A stretch of 64,000 bases of DNA from Apibacter raozihei (GTDB lineage Bacteria > Bacteroidota > Bacteroidia > Flavobacteriales > Weeksellaceae). The notes below the pieces were generated by a model. The model ran no database searches and had not been told where the DNA came from. It saw only the letters and a program-made list of their open reading frames with translations. A program made the translations under genes and the position numbers. Each line of letters starts with the position of its first letter. The stretch's first letter is position 1. Positions 16,468 to 25,165 of the stretch are shown in pieces. The DNA is taken from the NCBI RefSeq assembly GCF_004014855.1, contig NZ_CP034930.1, forward strand, positions 806,001-870,000, written 5' to 3'.

Positions 16468-16541
16468 TGATCGCGAAAGGATTCGAACCTTTGACCGTCT
16501 GCTTAGAAGGCAGATGCTCTATCCAGCTGAGCTACGCGACC
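16468..16541 (-). tRNA. tRNA-Arg (anticodon TCT)
   Basis: A complete 74-nt cloverleaf on the minus strand. The acceptor GGTCGCG pairs with CGCGATC, with one G-T pair. The D-arm is GCTC...GAGC. The anticodon loop is CTTCTAA, and the T-arm contains GGTTCGAATCC. The CCA is not encoded. The UCU anticodon reads AGA, the main Arg codon in such AT-rich genomes. Confidence 0.95.
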
Positions 16542-16562
16542 CTCCTTTCGGATTTTATACTG

Positions 16563-16635
<73 letters not shown>

Positions 16636-16659
16636 AAAAAAAACAAACCTAGTGTCCTG

Positions 16660-16744
16660 CGGAGAGTGTGGGATTCGAACCCACGCGACGGTTTCCCGTC
16701 GACAGTTTAGCAAACTGCTCCGTTAACCACTCCGGCAACTCTCC
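16660..16744 (-). tRNA. tRNA-Ser (anticodon GCT)
   Basis: An 85-nt class II tRNA on the minus strand with acceptor GGAGAGT/CACTCTCC-type pairing and discriminator G. The anticodon loop is TTGCTAA, and the long variable arm (GTCGACGGGAAACCGTCGC region) is typical of Ser. It is the first of the three tRNA genes. Confidence 0.95.
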
Positions 16745-16850
16745 AAATCTGAATCAATCGAATCAAATTGGAGTGCAAAAGTAGCGGTAAGATTTTATTT
16801 ATGCAAATATTTTTTTATTTTTTTTAAGTTATTTTTATTTTCAGGTTTTA

Positions 16851-16858
16851 TAACTTTG
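16851..16858 (+). promoter_or_regulatory. Candidate -7 box (TAACTTTG)
   Basis: A consensus TAnnTTTG lies 17 nt ahead of the amidase ATG. It is divergent from the tRNA cluster. Confidence 0.45.
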
Positions 16859-16875
16859 TCAATCAAACATTTTAT

Positions 16876-17796
16876 ATGAGAGATACATTTCAACTATTTA
16901 TACTTGCCGCCTCGCTGTTAGTGCTGGTAAGCTGTGGTTCGCAGAAGAAAATTACCGTCAATACCAAGGTGGTTCACGATACGGTATACATTACAGATGT
17001 AAACCCTAAATATCATTTTGTAACGGAAGCCTCCCTTCCGGGGTATGTCATCTCTAAACAAAACTTCCCGTCTGTTGCCTCCAATTACAGAGTTAAATTT
17101 CTCGTGATGCACTACACCGTATCCGATTATCCTACCTCAGTTAAGATTCTGGCCCGAAAAGGACAGGTAAGCTCTCACTACCTGATAAGTGATAAACCAA
17201 ATGATTCAATCGATATACTGGTAAGTGAAGACCGAAGAGCCTGGCATGCAGGGGTAAGCTATTGGAAAGGTGCCGAAAACCTGAATGATACTTCTATAGG
17301 TATAGAAATCGTTAATCCCGGGTATAAAAAGGTTAACGACTCGCTGGTTTTTACTCCTTTTACTGAGTTTCAGATTAGAAAAGTAGCTGCCTTAGCCAAA
17401 AATATTATAGACCGATACGAAATAGATCCGGTCAATGTAATCGGCCATAGCGATATTGCCCCTTTACGTAAACAAGATCCGGGGCCTGCTTTTCCCTGGA
17501 AAAGATTATATACCCAGTACCAGATAGGAGCCTGGTATGACGATATTGATAAATATTCTTTTTTATCGCAGTACATTCCGGACACTTACCCATATAACTC
17601 ACCGCTGGAGTTTCAGAAAGCTTTGGAAAAATTCGGATATAAAGTAGAGTTAACCGGTAACTGGGATAAAAACACAACCTTAATCATTCGGGCATTTCAA
17701 TGGCATTTCCGTCCGGAAAAAGCCGATGGGGTGGCAGATGCAGAAACCTGGGCAATATTACAGGCATTAATTAAAAAATACAGAAGTACGAAATAA
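16876..17796 (+). CDS. amiD: N-acetylmuramoyl-L-alanine amidase lipoprotein (AmiD type)
   Basis: A 306-aa lipoprotein (lipobox VLVSC). The Amidase_2 domain covers residues 70-215, with zinc ligands in VMHYT (His near 79), GHSD (His near 190) and QDPGPAFPW (Asp). A 'SSHYLISDK' strand and 'AWHAGVS' and 'SIGIEIVN' blocks are also present. Residues 235-300 are a PG_binding_1 domain (LEFQKALEKFGYKVELTGNW). The enzyme cleaves the MurNAc-L-Ala bond of peptidoglycan fragments, probably from the outer-membrane inner face. The gene runs straight into era (7 nt gap). Confidence 0.9.
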   Translation: MRDTFQLFILAASLLVLVSCGSQKKITVNTKVVHDTVYITDVNPKYHFVTEASLPGYVISKQNFPSVASNYRVKFLVMHYTVSDYPTSVKILARKGQVSSHYLISDKPNDSIDILVSEDRRAWHAGVSYWKGAENLNDTSIGIEIVNPGYKKVNDSLVFTPFTEFQIRKVAALAKNIIDRYEIDPVNVIGHSDIAPLRKQDPGPAFPWKRLYTQYQIGAWYDDIDKYSFLSQYIPDTYPYNSPLEFQKALEKFGYKVELTGNWDKNTTLIIRAFQWHFRPEKADGVADAETWAILQALIKKYRSTK

Positions 17797-17803
17797 TATC
17801 TCT

Positions 17804-18691
17804 ATGGCACATAAATCAGGATTTGTAAGTATTGTTGGAAAACCTAATGTAGGTAAATCTACACTGATGAACCAGCTGATGGGGGAAAAGTTATCTATCG
17901 TAACTTCCAAGGCACAAACGACGCGACATCGGGTCTTTGGTATCTGGAATGATGAGGATACTCAAATCATTTTCTCCGACACCCCCGGAGTTATTCAGAA
18001 ACCGGCCTACGAACTGCAGGAAAAAATGAATGATTTCGTTAAAGAGTCTTTTGAAGATGCCGACGTTATTTTATTTATTACGGAACTGGGAGATGAAAAA
18101 AACCCTTCCGAATATTTAATAAAAAAATTAAGCGGAGCTAAGGTTCCGGTTATCGTTCTGCTTAATAAAGTAGACAAATCCAAAGAGCCGCAGCAAATAT
18201 CCGACAGCGTTGAATTCTGGCATGCTCAGCTACCCGAGGCTGAAATACTTCCCGTTTCTGCATTGCACGGATTAAACACTGAGCTGGTTTTACCCAGAAT
18301 CAAAGAACTGGTACCCTCTGCTCCTCCCTATTACGATAAGGAACAGCTGACCACTCTGTCAGAGAGATTTTTTGTAAATGAAACCATCCGCGAAAAAATA
18401 CTTCTCAACTACCAGAAAGAAATACCTTATTCTGTTGAGGTGGTAACGGAAAGTTTTAAAGAGGATGACTCACTGATTCGTATTGAATCGGTAATCTTTG
18501 TAGAAAGAAATACACAAAAAGGGATACTGGTGGGTCACAAAGGACAAAAAATACAAAAAGTAGGTACGGAAGCCCGTCTGGATTTAGAAAAATTTTTTGA
18601 CAAAAGAATTTACCTGAATTTATTTGTTAAAGTGAAAAAGGATTGGAGATCCAATGAAAGAGATTTAAAAAATTTCGGATATTCTCATTAG
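17804..18691 (+). CDS. era: GTPase Era
   Basis: 295 aa, the normal length. GTPase motifs are clear: G1 GKPNVGKST (residues 11-19), G2 TTRH, G3 DTPGV, G4 NKVDKS, and G5-like VSALHG. The C-terminal KH domain (about 200-290) contains VGHKGQKIQKVGTEARLDLE. Era binds the 3' end of 16S rRNA and helps assemble the 30S subunit. It is co-oriented with amiD (7 nt) and with the following lipoprotein (3 nt), so the three are probably one operon. Confidence 0.97.
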   Translation: MAHKSGFVSIVGKPNVGKSTLMNQLMGEKLSIVTSKAQTTRHRVFGIWNDEDTQIIFSDTPGVIQKPAYELQEKMNDFVKESFEDADVILFITELGDEKNPSEYLIKKLSGAKVPVIVLLNKVDKSKEPQQISDSVEFWHAQLPEAEILPVSALHGLNTELVLPRIKELVPSAPPYYDKEQLTTLSERFFVNETIREKILLNYQKEIPYSVEVVTESFKEDDSLIRIESVIFVERNTQKGILVGHKGQKIQKVGTEARLDLEKFFDKRIYLNLFVKVKKDWRSNERDLKNFGYSH

Positions 18692-18694
18692 TAA

Positions 18695-19261
18695 ATGTGG
18701 CCTGAATATAAAAAAAACGGTCTGTTTCTTTTTATTGCCTGCATCCTCTTTCTGGGGTGCAGTTCCGATAGTACGAAAACCGAAACACTGGAACTGGATA
18801 AAAAATACTGGAAATTCTCCTCATTTCCCTTTACACCTGTACGAATACAAGTAGTTGAAACCCCGGATTCCATTCAAATCAGGCAGTTTTTCAAAACAGG
18901 GGAAGAAAAAAAATATCAATTATTTAAAAAATCAGGAGAATTTTATTTTCTGAATAAACAGCTAAACCTTCAGAAAAAATATACAGCTTCTTCTTATTTG
19001 TTCCTACGAAATTCCGGATCCGACAGTTGTTATTCCCTGTCTAAAAAATCCAATCTGAATCAAGGCAAAAACGGTTCATACCGAAGCATGGATGTATGTT
19101 TTTCAAAAATTAAAGGCGGAAATTTTACGACCATTATTCGCTTTAATACCAACGACACCCTCTCTCATAGTGAGAATTTTTTCTACACCCGAAAATACAA
19201 AATATATAAGTATGCTGTTAAGTACAGAGACAGTGTCTATTGGTACAAAATCAAACACTGA
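18695..19261 (+). CDS. Lipoprotein of unknown function
   Basis: A 188-aa product with a lipoprotein signal (FLFIACILFLGCSSDS, lipobox FLGC). The body is Lys/Ser-rich with alternating strands ('RIQVVETPDSIQIRQFFKTG', 'YFLNKQLNLQKKY'). No family was recognised. It starts 3 nt after the era stop, so it is translated from the same message. Position next to era is common for hypothetical genes in Flavobacteria. Confidence 0.7.
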   Translation: MWPEYKKNGLFLFIACILFLGCSSDSTKTETLELDKKYWKFSSFPFTPVRIQVVETPDSIQIRQFFKTGEEKKYQLFKKSGEFYFLNKQLNLQKKYTASSYLFLRNSGSDSCYSLSKKSNLNQGKNGSYRSMDVCFSKIKGGNFTTIIRFNTNDTLSHSENFFYTRKYKIYKYAVKYRDSVYWYKIKH

Positions 19262-19271
19262 CATCACTTAT

Positions 19272-19303
19272 TTGCCAGTTATCATTCTATATTCTTATCT
19301 TTG
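19272..19303 (+). promoter_or_regulatory. Candidate promoter (TTG, then TATCTTTG)
   Basis: A -33 TTG at 19272-19274 and a -7 TATCTTTG at 19296-19303 are separated by 21 nt. They lie 18 nt ahead of the ATG at 19322. Confidence 0.5.
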
Positions 19304-19321
19304 CCTAAACGTAACAATATA

Positions 19322-19894
19322 ATGAATAAGTATATAAAACTTGTTATTGCAGCAGCAATAATTGCTTTAGGTGTTTACTTTATGTTTAACCGCCAGATTG
19401 CTTTAGGTATTTTCATCGTACTACTTTCGGCTTTACCCATCGCTTTATTTTTAAGAAATGAGTATATTTTACTGGCATTCTGGAAACTAAGAAAACAGGA
19501 TTTGCCCGGAGCCAGGAAATGGCTGGACAAAATTACTAATATAAAAAGTCAGCTGATTCGTAAGCAGTACGGATACTACCATTACCTAATGGGATTAACC
19601 GAATCGCAGGGTAATTCGGCAAAAGCAGAATCCTATATGAAAACTGCGTTGGAATACGGATTAAGCTTTAAGCACGACCGGGCTATGGCTACGTTGAACC
19701 TGGCTGCGGGAGCAATGATGAGAGGAAACAAAAATGAAGCGGAAAGACTTCTGAATGAAACTAAAAAACTGGATACTTCCAACATGCTGGGCGACCAGAT
19801 TAAAATGATGAAAGAGCAAATGAAAAAAGTGAGTGTTTCAAGAAGCCAGATGATTAATCCGAATATGAGAAGCCGCTCAAAATTTATGAGATAA
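19322..19894 (+). CDS. Membrane-anchored TPR-like protein, conserved in Flavobacteria
   Basis: 190 aa from ATG 19322, which follows a promoter; an upstream in-frame ATG at 19301 overlaps the -7 box. Two membrane helices (residues 4-21 and 24-44) come first. A helical repeat domain follows: 'LPGARKWLDKIT', 'YGYYHYLMGLTESQGNSAKA', 'AMATLNLAAGAMMRGNKNEA'. It looks like a TPR pair facing the cytoplasm. The end is basic (MRSRSKFMR). Function unknown. A strong bidirectional terminator follows. Confidence 0.75.
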   Translation: MNKYIKLVIAAAIIALGVYFMFNRQIALGIFIVLLSALPIALFLRNEYILLAFWKLRKQDLPGARKWLDKITNIKSQLIRKQYGYYHYLMGLTESQGNSAKAESYMKTALEYGLSFKHDRAMATLNLAAGAMMRGNKNEAERLLNETKKLDTSNMLGDQIKMMKEQMKKVSVSRSQMINPNMRSRSKFMR

Positions 19895-19918
19895 ATCTTC
19901 ACTATAGTTGATAAAAAA

Positions 19919-19946
19919 ACGACCCTCTTTCAGAGGGTCGTTTTTA
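19919..19946. terminator. Bidirectional terminator between the TPR-like gene and rho
   Basis: ACGACCCTCT (19919-19928) and AGAGGGTCGT (19932-19941) form a 10-bp stem with a 3-nt loop, A-run before and T-run after. Confidence 0.9.
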
Positions 19947-19988
19947 TTATTTAGATTTTATATAATGCTTACTTTTTTTCTCAATATC

Positions 19989-21701
19989 TTATTGATTCAT
20001 AGTCAGCAAAAATTCTTCATTAGAAAGAGACCTGTCTAACCGGCTCTTTAAAAATTCCATCGCTTCCAGCGGATTCATATCAGCCAAATGATTTCTTAAA
20101 ATCCACATTCTTTGCTGCGTTACTGCATCCAGCAACAAGTCATCCCTACGGGTAGATGAAGATACCAGATCAATAGCAGGATAAATTCTTTTGTTGGCAA
20201 TTTTTCTATCCAGCTGCAGCTCCATATTTCCCGTACCTTTGAATTCTTCAAAAATAACTTCATCCATTTTAGAACCTGTATCTATAAGAGCGGTAGCTAT
20301 AATGGTAAGAGAACCTCCCCCTTCTATATTTCTGGCAGCACCGAAAAAGCGCTTAGGTTTGTGAAGAGCATTTGCATCCACCCCACCGGAAAGTACTTTT
20401 CCGGAAGCTGGAGAAACAGTGTTGTATGCTCTGGCTAAACGCGTAATGGAATCTAAAAGAATCACTACATCATGACCGCACTCCACCATTCTTTGAGCTT
20501 TTGACAAAACAATATTTGCCACTTTCACATGTTTTTCAGCAGACTCGTCAAAAGTGGAAGCAATCACTTCTCCTTTTACACTTCTCTGCATATCAGTTAC
20601 CTCTTCCGGACGTTCGTCGATTAATAAGACAATCATATATACCTCCGGATGATTAAGAGATATTACATTAGCTATATCTTTTAAAAGCAAGGTTTTACCT
20701 GTTTTAGGCTGAGCTACAATCATTCCTCTCTGACCTTTTCCAATAGGTGAAAAAAGATCCACCACACGGGTAGACATAGTGGCTCCGGTACCTGCTAATT
20801 TAAATTTTTCTTCGGGAAATAAAGGTGTTAAGTGCTCAAAAGAAACTCTGTCTCTTACAAATGAGGGTTCTCGTCCGTTTATTTCTACAATTTTAACTAA
20901 AGGAAAAAACTTTTCTCCTTCTTTAGGTGGCCGAACTTCTCCGGTTACCGTATCTCCTGTTTTTAAACCAAAAAGCTTTATTTGAGAAGGGGAAACATAC
21001 ACATCATCAGGAGAAGAAAGATAGTTGAAGTCTGAGGAACGTAAAAAACCGTATCCGTCCTGAGTAATTTCCAGTACACCTTCCGTATTAATAATACCAT
21101 CAAATTCATAGTCAGCAGAACGGTACTTATTACCATTATTCTGCCTGTAATCATTTTTATTGTTATTATTATGGTTGTTGCTATGATTATTATTGTTTTT
21201 TTGTCTTTGAAAACCACCTTTATCCTCTTCATCTGAAGATTTTTTATCTTCTCTTACCGCACCGCCGGTTTTTTGAAAATGTGTACTTTCTGCACTTTTC
21301 CGTAAAATAACCTGAGGTTTTCTGTAAACAGGAATTTCTTTTGCTTCTTCCTCTGCTACCAGCACTTCAGGAGTTGTGCCTGGGTCGGCTTTAGAATTTT
21401 GATTTTCTTCTTTAACAACAGAACGGGGAACAAACTGATTATCGGAAAATGAAATTTCTTTCTGGCTTTTTCCGGAAGTGATTCTCTTTCTTGGTCTTTT
21501 TTCTACTGAAGGTTTGGAATCTTCAGATGAATCAGTTTCAGACTCAGAAGGCTTATGATCAATAATTTCCTTGTTTTGATTTTTTAAGATAGATTCTATT
21601 AATTCTGTTTTTTTTAATCCTGAACTCTTAATTTCTAATTGATTGGCAATGTCCTGCAATTCAGCCACTTTCATTGCCTTTAGCTTTTGTTCCTCAAACA
21701 T
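19989..21701 (-). CDS. rho: Transcription termination factor Rho with Asn-rich insertion
   Basis: 570 aa against about 420 in E. coli. Residues 1-42 are the Rho N-domain ([15 protein letters not shown]). Residues 45-190 are an insertion that is first acidic and basic, then Asn/His-rich (around 164-192: [14 protein letters not shown]). The cold-shock-like RNA-binding domain runs from about 205 ([15 protein letters not shown]). The ATPase has Walker [14 protein letters not shown], Walker [17 protein letters not shown], and the Q- and R-loops ([20 protein letters not shown]). It unwinds RNA to end transcription. Long insertions are usual in Bacteroidota Rho. Confidence 0.97.
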   Translation of the reverse strand: MFEEQKLKAMKVAELQDIANQLEIKSSGLKKTELIESILKNQNKEIIDHKPSESETDSSEDSKPSVEKRPRKRITSGKSQKEISFSDNQFVPRSVVKEENQNSKADPGTTPEVLVAEEEAKEIPVYRKPQVILRKSAESTHFQKTGGAVREDKKSSDEEDKGGFQRQKNNNNHSNNHNNNNKNDYRQNNGNKYRSADYEFDGIINTEGVLEITQDGYGFLRSSDFNYLSSPDDVYVSPSQIKLFGLKTGDTVTGEVRPPKEGEKFFPLVKIVEINGREPSFVRDRVSFEHLTPLFPEEKFKLAGTGATMSTRVVDLFSPIGKGQRGMIVAQPKTGKTLLLKDIANVISLNHPEVYMIVLLIDERPEEVTDMQRSVKGEVIASTFDESAEKHVKVANIVLSKAQRMVECGHDVVILLDSITRLARAYNTVSPASGKVLSGGVDANALHKPKRFFGAARNIEGGGSLTIIATALIDTGSKMDEVIFEEFKGTGNMELQLDRKIANKRIYPAIDLVSSSTRRDDLLLDAVTQQRMWILRNHLADMNPLEAMEFLKSRLDRSLSNEEFLLTMNQ

Positions 21702-21872
21702 AAGTTATGTTTCCTATAAATAATTTTAAATTATATTCTGTTAATTGTAAAGTCCTGATTTTAAATGCTTAAAATGGAAATAAAGTAGTAACTTTATGGA
21801 AATAATTCGCTAATCGTGTAACAGATTGTGAGGCAATATTACAAAATATTTTAATAAAACACTAATTTTTTT

Positions 21873-21880
21873 TAAATTTG
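21873..21880 (+). promoter_or_regulatory. Candidate -7 box (TAAATTTG)
   Basis: A consensus TAnnTTTG lies 19 nt ahead of the TTG start at 21900. Confidence 0.5.
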
Positions 21881-21899
21881 CATTTTAAAATTAAAAATA

Positions 21900-22280
21900 T
21901 TGATTCAAAGAATTCAAAGTTTATATCTTACCCTAACCGGTGTTATAGGGATTATCGTGGGATATGTCACTGATTTTATTCCGAATGAACTGATCGATAT
22001 GATCACTTTGTTTGCAATTGGTTTTTTAGCTTTTATCTCGCTCTTCTGTTTCAAGAACAGAAATTTACAAAAGAAAATTAATTATTTCAATATAATTATC
22101 AACGTAGTGTTAATTGGTTTTATGGTTTATGCTCTGCTAAATACTCCTGGAGGAGTTTTTTCTCCTGAGAAAGGGGTTGAGTTACTCGTTCCGGTTCTGC
22201 TGATTATTCTGCTCGCCATGGCAAATAAATATATCAATAAGGACGAGAAACTTATAAAATCTGTAGACAGATTTCGGTAA
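21900..22280 (+). CDS. DUF4293 membrane protein
   Basis: 126 aa with four membrane segments. The N-terminus (MIQRIQSLYLTLTG) is the hallmark of DUF4293, which supports the TTG start at 21900: no ATG exists at this place, and the -7 box is at the right distance. Function is unknown; the family is small and restricted to Bacteroidota. It is divergent from rho, an arrangement often seen in Flavobacteria. Confidence 0.85.
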   Translation: MIQRIQSLYLTLTGVIGIIVGYVTDFIPNELIDMITLFAIGFLAFISLFCFKNRNLQKKINYFNIIINVVLIGFMVYALLNTPGGVFSPEKGVELLVPVLLIILLAMANKYINKDEKLIKSVDRFR

Positions 22281-22308
22281 AACTCATGACAACTTTTCAA
22301 TGAGTGTT

Positions 22309-22340
22309 AAGCCATTCCTTATAACGGAATGGCTTTTATT
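22309..22340. terminator. Terminator between DUF4293 and the UbiA-like gene
   Basis: AAGCCATTCC (22309-22318) and GGAATGGCTT (22326-22335) form a 10-bp stem with a 7-nt loop and T-rich tail. The tail overlaps the stop codon of the convergent gene. Confidence 0.85.
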
Positions 22341-23091
22341 TTGTTAGCAGGTAAAACAAAACCGGAAATGACGAACAGGCTTCAATCCAAAATCGGGTGT
22401 AAAAAAACTGCCCGCTTCGTACAAAAAAAATTAATCCCGCTGAAACAAGACAGGCCAGACTCCAAGACCAAACATATACATTAGGAAAACCCTGCGCCCA
22501 GTAAAAAGACAAAGCGGATATCACTAAACACAAAATAGATAAGGCTATCGTATTTTTTTGTCCTATCATTTTAGGAATAGTTATGACCGTATCTCTATTC
22601 ATATCGCAAATATCAAAAGGAAGAGTAATTGCTAAAATAAAAAAATAAATGCTCACAAATTCTTTCCATGAAGCCCCTGTGCTCCCAATCCACACAATCG
22701 AATAAGACCATGTAAAAGCGATTACAAAGATTTTCACTAAAGATATATTTCGAAATTTTAATCTCAGAAAACTGGAATTGTACATAAATACAAACCAGCT
22801 TATAAATGCCAGATGTAAAAACAAATGCCAGCTGTTTTCCTTAAATAACAGGTAAAACAAAATAAAAAAGAGTAAGCTCACAGATATGAGTCCCCGGAGT
22901 AAAAAGGACCTATTCCATGAAGCATGGTAGTGAATATAATTATACCCTGCAAAAGTCGAAAATATAACTATAAAAACTCTTTTTATATCCACACTCTGAA
23001 ACATTAATCCAAAAAAAAAGCATAATGCTCCCATCATTAAAGAGACCCATATCTGGGTCCCTATTATATATTTTTGAATCCATTGTTTCAC
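22336..23091 (-). CDS. UbiA-like prenyltransferase family membrane protein lacking the first Asp motif
   Basis: A 251-aa protein with about eight membrane helices. The UbiA fold is suggested by the second Asp-rich motif (LPFDICDMNRDTVITIPKM, near residues 158-176). The place where UbiA enzymes have NDxxDxxxD holds only AGYNYIHYHASW, so the first diphosphate-binding motif is missing. It may have lost prenyl transfer or bind another ligand. Similar 'UbiA family' proteins with unknown substrate are common next to ruvC in Flavobacteria. It lies downstream of ruvC (19 nt), probably in the same transcript. Confidence 0.7.
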   Translation of the reverse strand: MKQWIQKYIIGTQIWVSLMMGALCFFFGLMFQSVDIKRVFIVIFSTFAGYNYIHYHASWNRSFLLRGLISVSLLFFILFYLLFKENSWHLFLHLAFISWFVFMYNSSFLRLKFRNISLVKIFVIAFTWSYSIVWIGSTGASWKEFVSIYFFILAITLPFDICDMNRDTVITIPKMIGQKNTIALSILCLVISALSFYWAQGFPNVYVWSWSLACLVSAGLIFFVRSGQFFYTRFWIEACSSFPVLFYLLTK

Positions 23092-23110
23092 CCTTTCAAA
23101 AAATAAATCA

Positions 23111-23677
23111 TTACTTATCTACTCGTTTCGGATTATTCTTTACAAAAGCATCCCATCCGGTATAAGACTTTTTAGAACTGCCGGAAGAGGCGGCTGTACC
23201 TGAATTTAAAAAATGACACACTGCCAGAGCCAGACCGTCGGAAGCATCCAGATATTTAGTAGGAAAATCTTTAAGATTCAATAAAGTCTTTAACATTCCT
23301 GCCACCTGTTCTTTAGATGCGTTTCCGTTTCCTGTGATGGCCATTTTAACTTTTTTAGGCAGATATTCGGTAATTGGAATTTCCCTGAGCAATCCGGCAG
23401 CCATAGCCACCCCCTGTGCTCTTCCCAACTTTAGCATAGACTGTACATTTTTAGCATAAAACGGTTCTTCAATGGCTAACTCATCCGGATGATACGTATC
23501 AATAAGTGAGAGGGTCTTATCAAATATTTTTTTTAGCTTTAACGCGTGAGAATCCAGTTTATTCAATAACAACTCATCAATACAAAGCAACGACATTTTT
23601 TTTCCTTTAATGCTGATGACTCCATATCCCATTACATTGGTTCCCGGATCTATTCCTATGATAATTTTTTCTGTCAA
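23111..23677 (-). CDS. ruvC: Crossover junction endodeoxyribonuclease RuvC
   Basis: RuvC resolves Holliday junctions together with RuvAB. Motifs are present: 'IIIGIDPGTNVMGYG' (first catalytic Asp), 'DELAIEEPFYAKNVQS' (Glu), 'EYLPKKVKMAITGNGNASK', and 'YLDASDGLALAVCHF' (last Asp pair). The frame has an upstream ATG at 23767, but that would put 30 unrelated residues inside pyrEF. The TTG at 23677 starts just before the first strand (LTEKIIIGID) and gives 188 aa, the usual size. Hence the shorter start. It lies 13 nt after pyrEF. Confidence 0.93.
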   Translation of the reverse strand: MTEKIIIGIDPGTNVMGYGVISIKGKKMSLLCIDELLLNKLDSHALKLKKIFDKTLSLIDTYHPDELAIEEPFYAKNVQSMLKLGRAQGVAMAAGLLREIPITEYLPKKVKMAITGNGNASKEQVAGMLKTLLNLKDFPTKYLDASDGLALAVCHFLNSGTAASSGSSKKSYTGWDAFVKNNPKRVDK

Positions 23678-23690
23678 GGATTCTGGTTTA

Positions 23691-25052
23691 TTAAACGTTA
23701 TTTTTGTATGATTCCCAGCCGGCTTTTCGGTACTTTTCAGCTTCGGCCTGAGGATCTGATGATGCATAAATTCCCCTTCCCACTATAATGAAATCTGTAT
23801 GATATTCTTTGAACACCTTTTCAGGAGTATTAAATTGTTGTCCTTTGGAATCTCCCGAGGAGGTCATATTTACTCCGGGAGTGAATAATAATAAGGTTTC
23901 AGGAAGTTTAGACTGAGCTACACAACCTATTACATTCCCCGCTTTTTCAGAAATTTCAATAGCCTTTGCTTTATACGCACCGTCAGTAAGTGTTCCTTTA
24001 GAAGACATTTCTGCAATTGTTACGACTCCGGTAGTTTCACCAAAAACTTTAACACTTTCTGCTCCTGCAATTACATGGGAAGTGATCATATCCGCCCATT
24101 CGGAAATTTTATATATTCCTTTTTCAAACTGTAGCTGTTGTGTGTTCCCTATATCTCCAAACTTACGATCTTCAAATAATAAAAAGTTTTTTTCTTTAGC
24201 TATATTCTTTAACTCCGAAACATATTCAGACGAAAAATCGGAAATTATATCGGTATGAAGTTTTACTGCTACTATCTGATCTCCGGTTTTTTCAGCCAAA
24301 TCCAATAATTCCGCTGAGGAAGTCACATCTAAAGAAGCTATTAAATTAGACTCTTTCTGCATTGCTATCTGTAATAATTTTTGAGCAACCGGATGAGTCT
24401 GAACTTTTAATTTTTCTTCGTAGGAACTTCTGGTAACTTTCTGAATACTTACCATAGGCTTTCCTTCTAAAAATTCTTTAATTTTTTTCGCCTCTTCTGC
24501 ACTTAACAACGAATGTTTATAGAGTATGTCTATCACTTCACCTATGCTAAATAAATGAAATACATTATATCCTCTGTTTTTCAACAGTTCAATTCCTCCC
24601 TGCTGTCTGTCTAAAACTACGACAATATCTTTAACTTTCAGAGCTTCTTTTTCCACCTCTTCTATAGTCTCCACAAGACTCTTCCCGCTGGTAATAACAT
24701 CTTCGACAAGCACACATACCTGATTTTCTTCGAAAATCCCTTCAAGCATTTTTTTAGTTCCATACCCCTTACTCTCTTTTCTTTTTACAATTAAGGGCAC
24801 ATCTGACTCTAGCGACATAGCTGTTGCCATAGGTAAGGCTGCGTAAGGAACTCCGCAGATTAGTTCATATTGTGAATCTTTAAGCAGGTATAACAAATGA
24901 TTGGAAAGTTCTCTCAATAATTCCGGACTGGATGCCAGAGGTCTCAGATCTACATAGAAAGGAGAATGTATTCCGCTTTTAAGAGTAAAATCTCCAAATT
25001 TTATTATACCTAGTTTATACGCTTTAAGTAAAAATTCTTCTTTATTAATCAT
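23691..25052 (-). CDS. pyrEF: Bifunctional orotate phosphoribosyltransferase / OMP decarboxylase
   Basis: About 453 aa from ATG 25052; a TTG seven codons upstream lies inside the -7 box, so it is not used. Residues 1-200 are PyrE, with 'LKSGIHSPFYVDLR', 'GVPYAALPMATAMS' and the PRPP motif VCVLVEDVITSGKSL. Residues 215-453 are PyrF, with 'IASLDVTS', 'VKLHTDIISDF', the catalytic 'LFEDRKFGDIGNT', 'MITSHVIAGAESVKVF', 'LLFTPGVNM' and 'FIIVGRGIYAS'. It carries out the last two steps of UMP synthesis. The order PyrE-PyrF and the DRKFGDIGNT motif match eukaryotic UMP synthase rather than separate bacterial enzymes. Confidence 0.93.
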   Translation of the reverse strand: MINKEEFLLKAYKLGIIKFGDFTLKSGIHSPFYVDLRPLASSPELLRELSNHLLYLLKDSQYELICGVPYAALPMATAMSLESDVPLIVKRKESKGYGTKKMLEGIFEENQVCVLVEDVITSGKSLVETIEEVEKEALKVKDIVVVLDRQQGGIELLKNRGYNVFHLFSIGEVIDILYKHSLLSAEEAKKIKEFLEGKPMVSIQKVTRSSYEEKLKVQTHPVAQKLLQIAMQKESNLIASLDVTSSAELLDLAEKTGDQIVAVKLHTDIISDFSSEYVSELKNIAKEKNFLLFEDRKFGDIGNTQQLQFEKGIYKISEWADMITSHVIAGAESVKVFGETTGVVTIAEMSSKGTLTDGAYKAKAIEISEKAGNVIGCVAQSKLPETLLLFTPGVNMTSSGDSKGQQFNTPEKVFKEYHTDFIIVGRGIYASSDPQAEAEKYRKAGWESYKNNV

Positions 25053-25070
25053 TTTTGGATTGGGTTTGAG

Positions 25071-25078
25071 CAAAGGTA
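25071..25078 (-). promoter_or_regulatory. Candidate -7 box for pyrEF-ruvC (TACCTTTG on the minus strand)
   Basis: A consensus TAnnTTTG on the minus strand, 18 nt before the pyrEF ATG. It shares the 110-base divergent region with the recJ promoter. Confidence 0.5.
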
Positions 25079-25128
25079 ATAAAATATAGATTTTTGCGAA
25101 GCCTTATTTTTTAATTCTATTGCAACAA

Positions 25129-25159
25129 TTGCGGTAATTACTAAAATTAATTACATTTG
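25129..25159 (+). promoter_or_regulatory. recJ promoter (TTG, 20 nt, TACATTTG) with almost no leader
   Basis: A -33 TTG at 25129-25131 and a -7 TACATTTG at 25152-25159 match the Bacteroidota consensus with 20-nt spacing. The recJ ATG begins only 6 nt after the box, so the message should be leaderless or nearly so. Confidence 0.6.
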
Positions 25160-25165
25160 TAATCT

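Noticed and set aside
21120..21215. Low-complexity stretch as a possible microsatellite outside a gene
   Set aside because: It is in frame inside rho and encodes the Asn-rich insertion.
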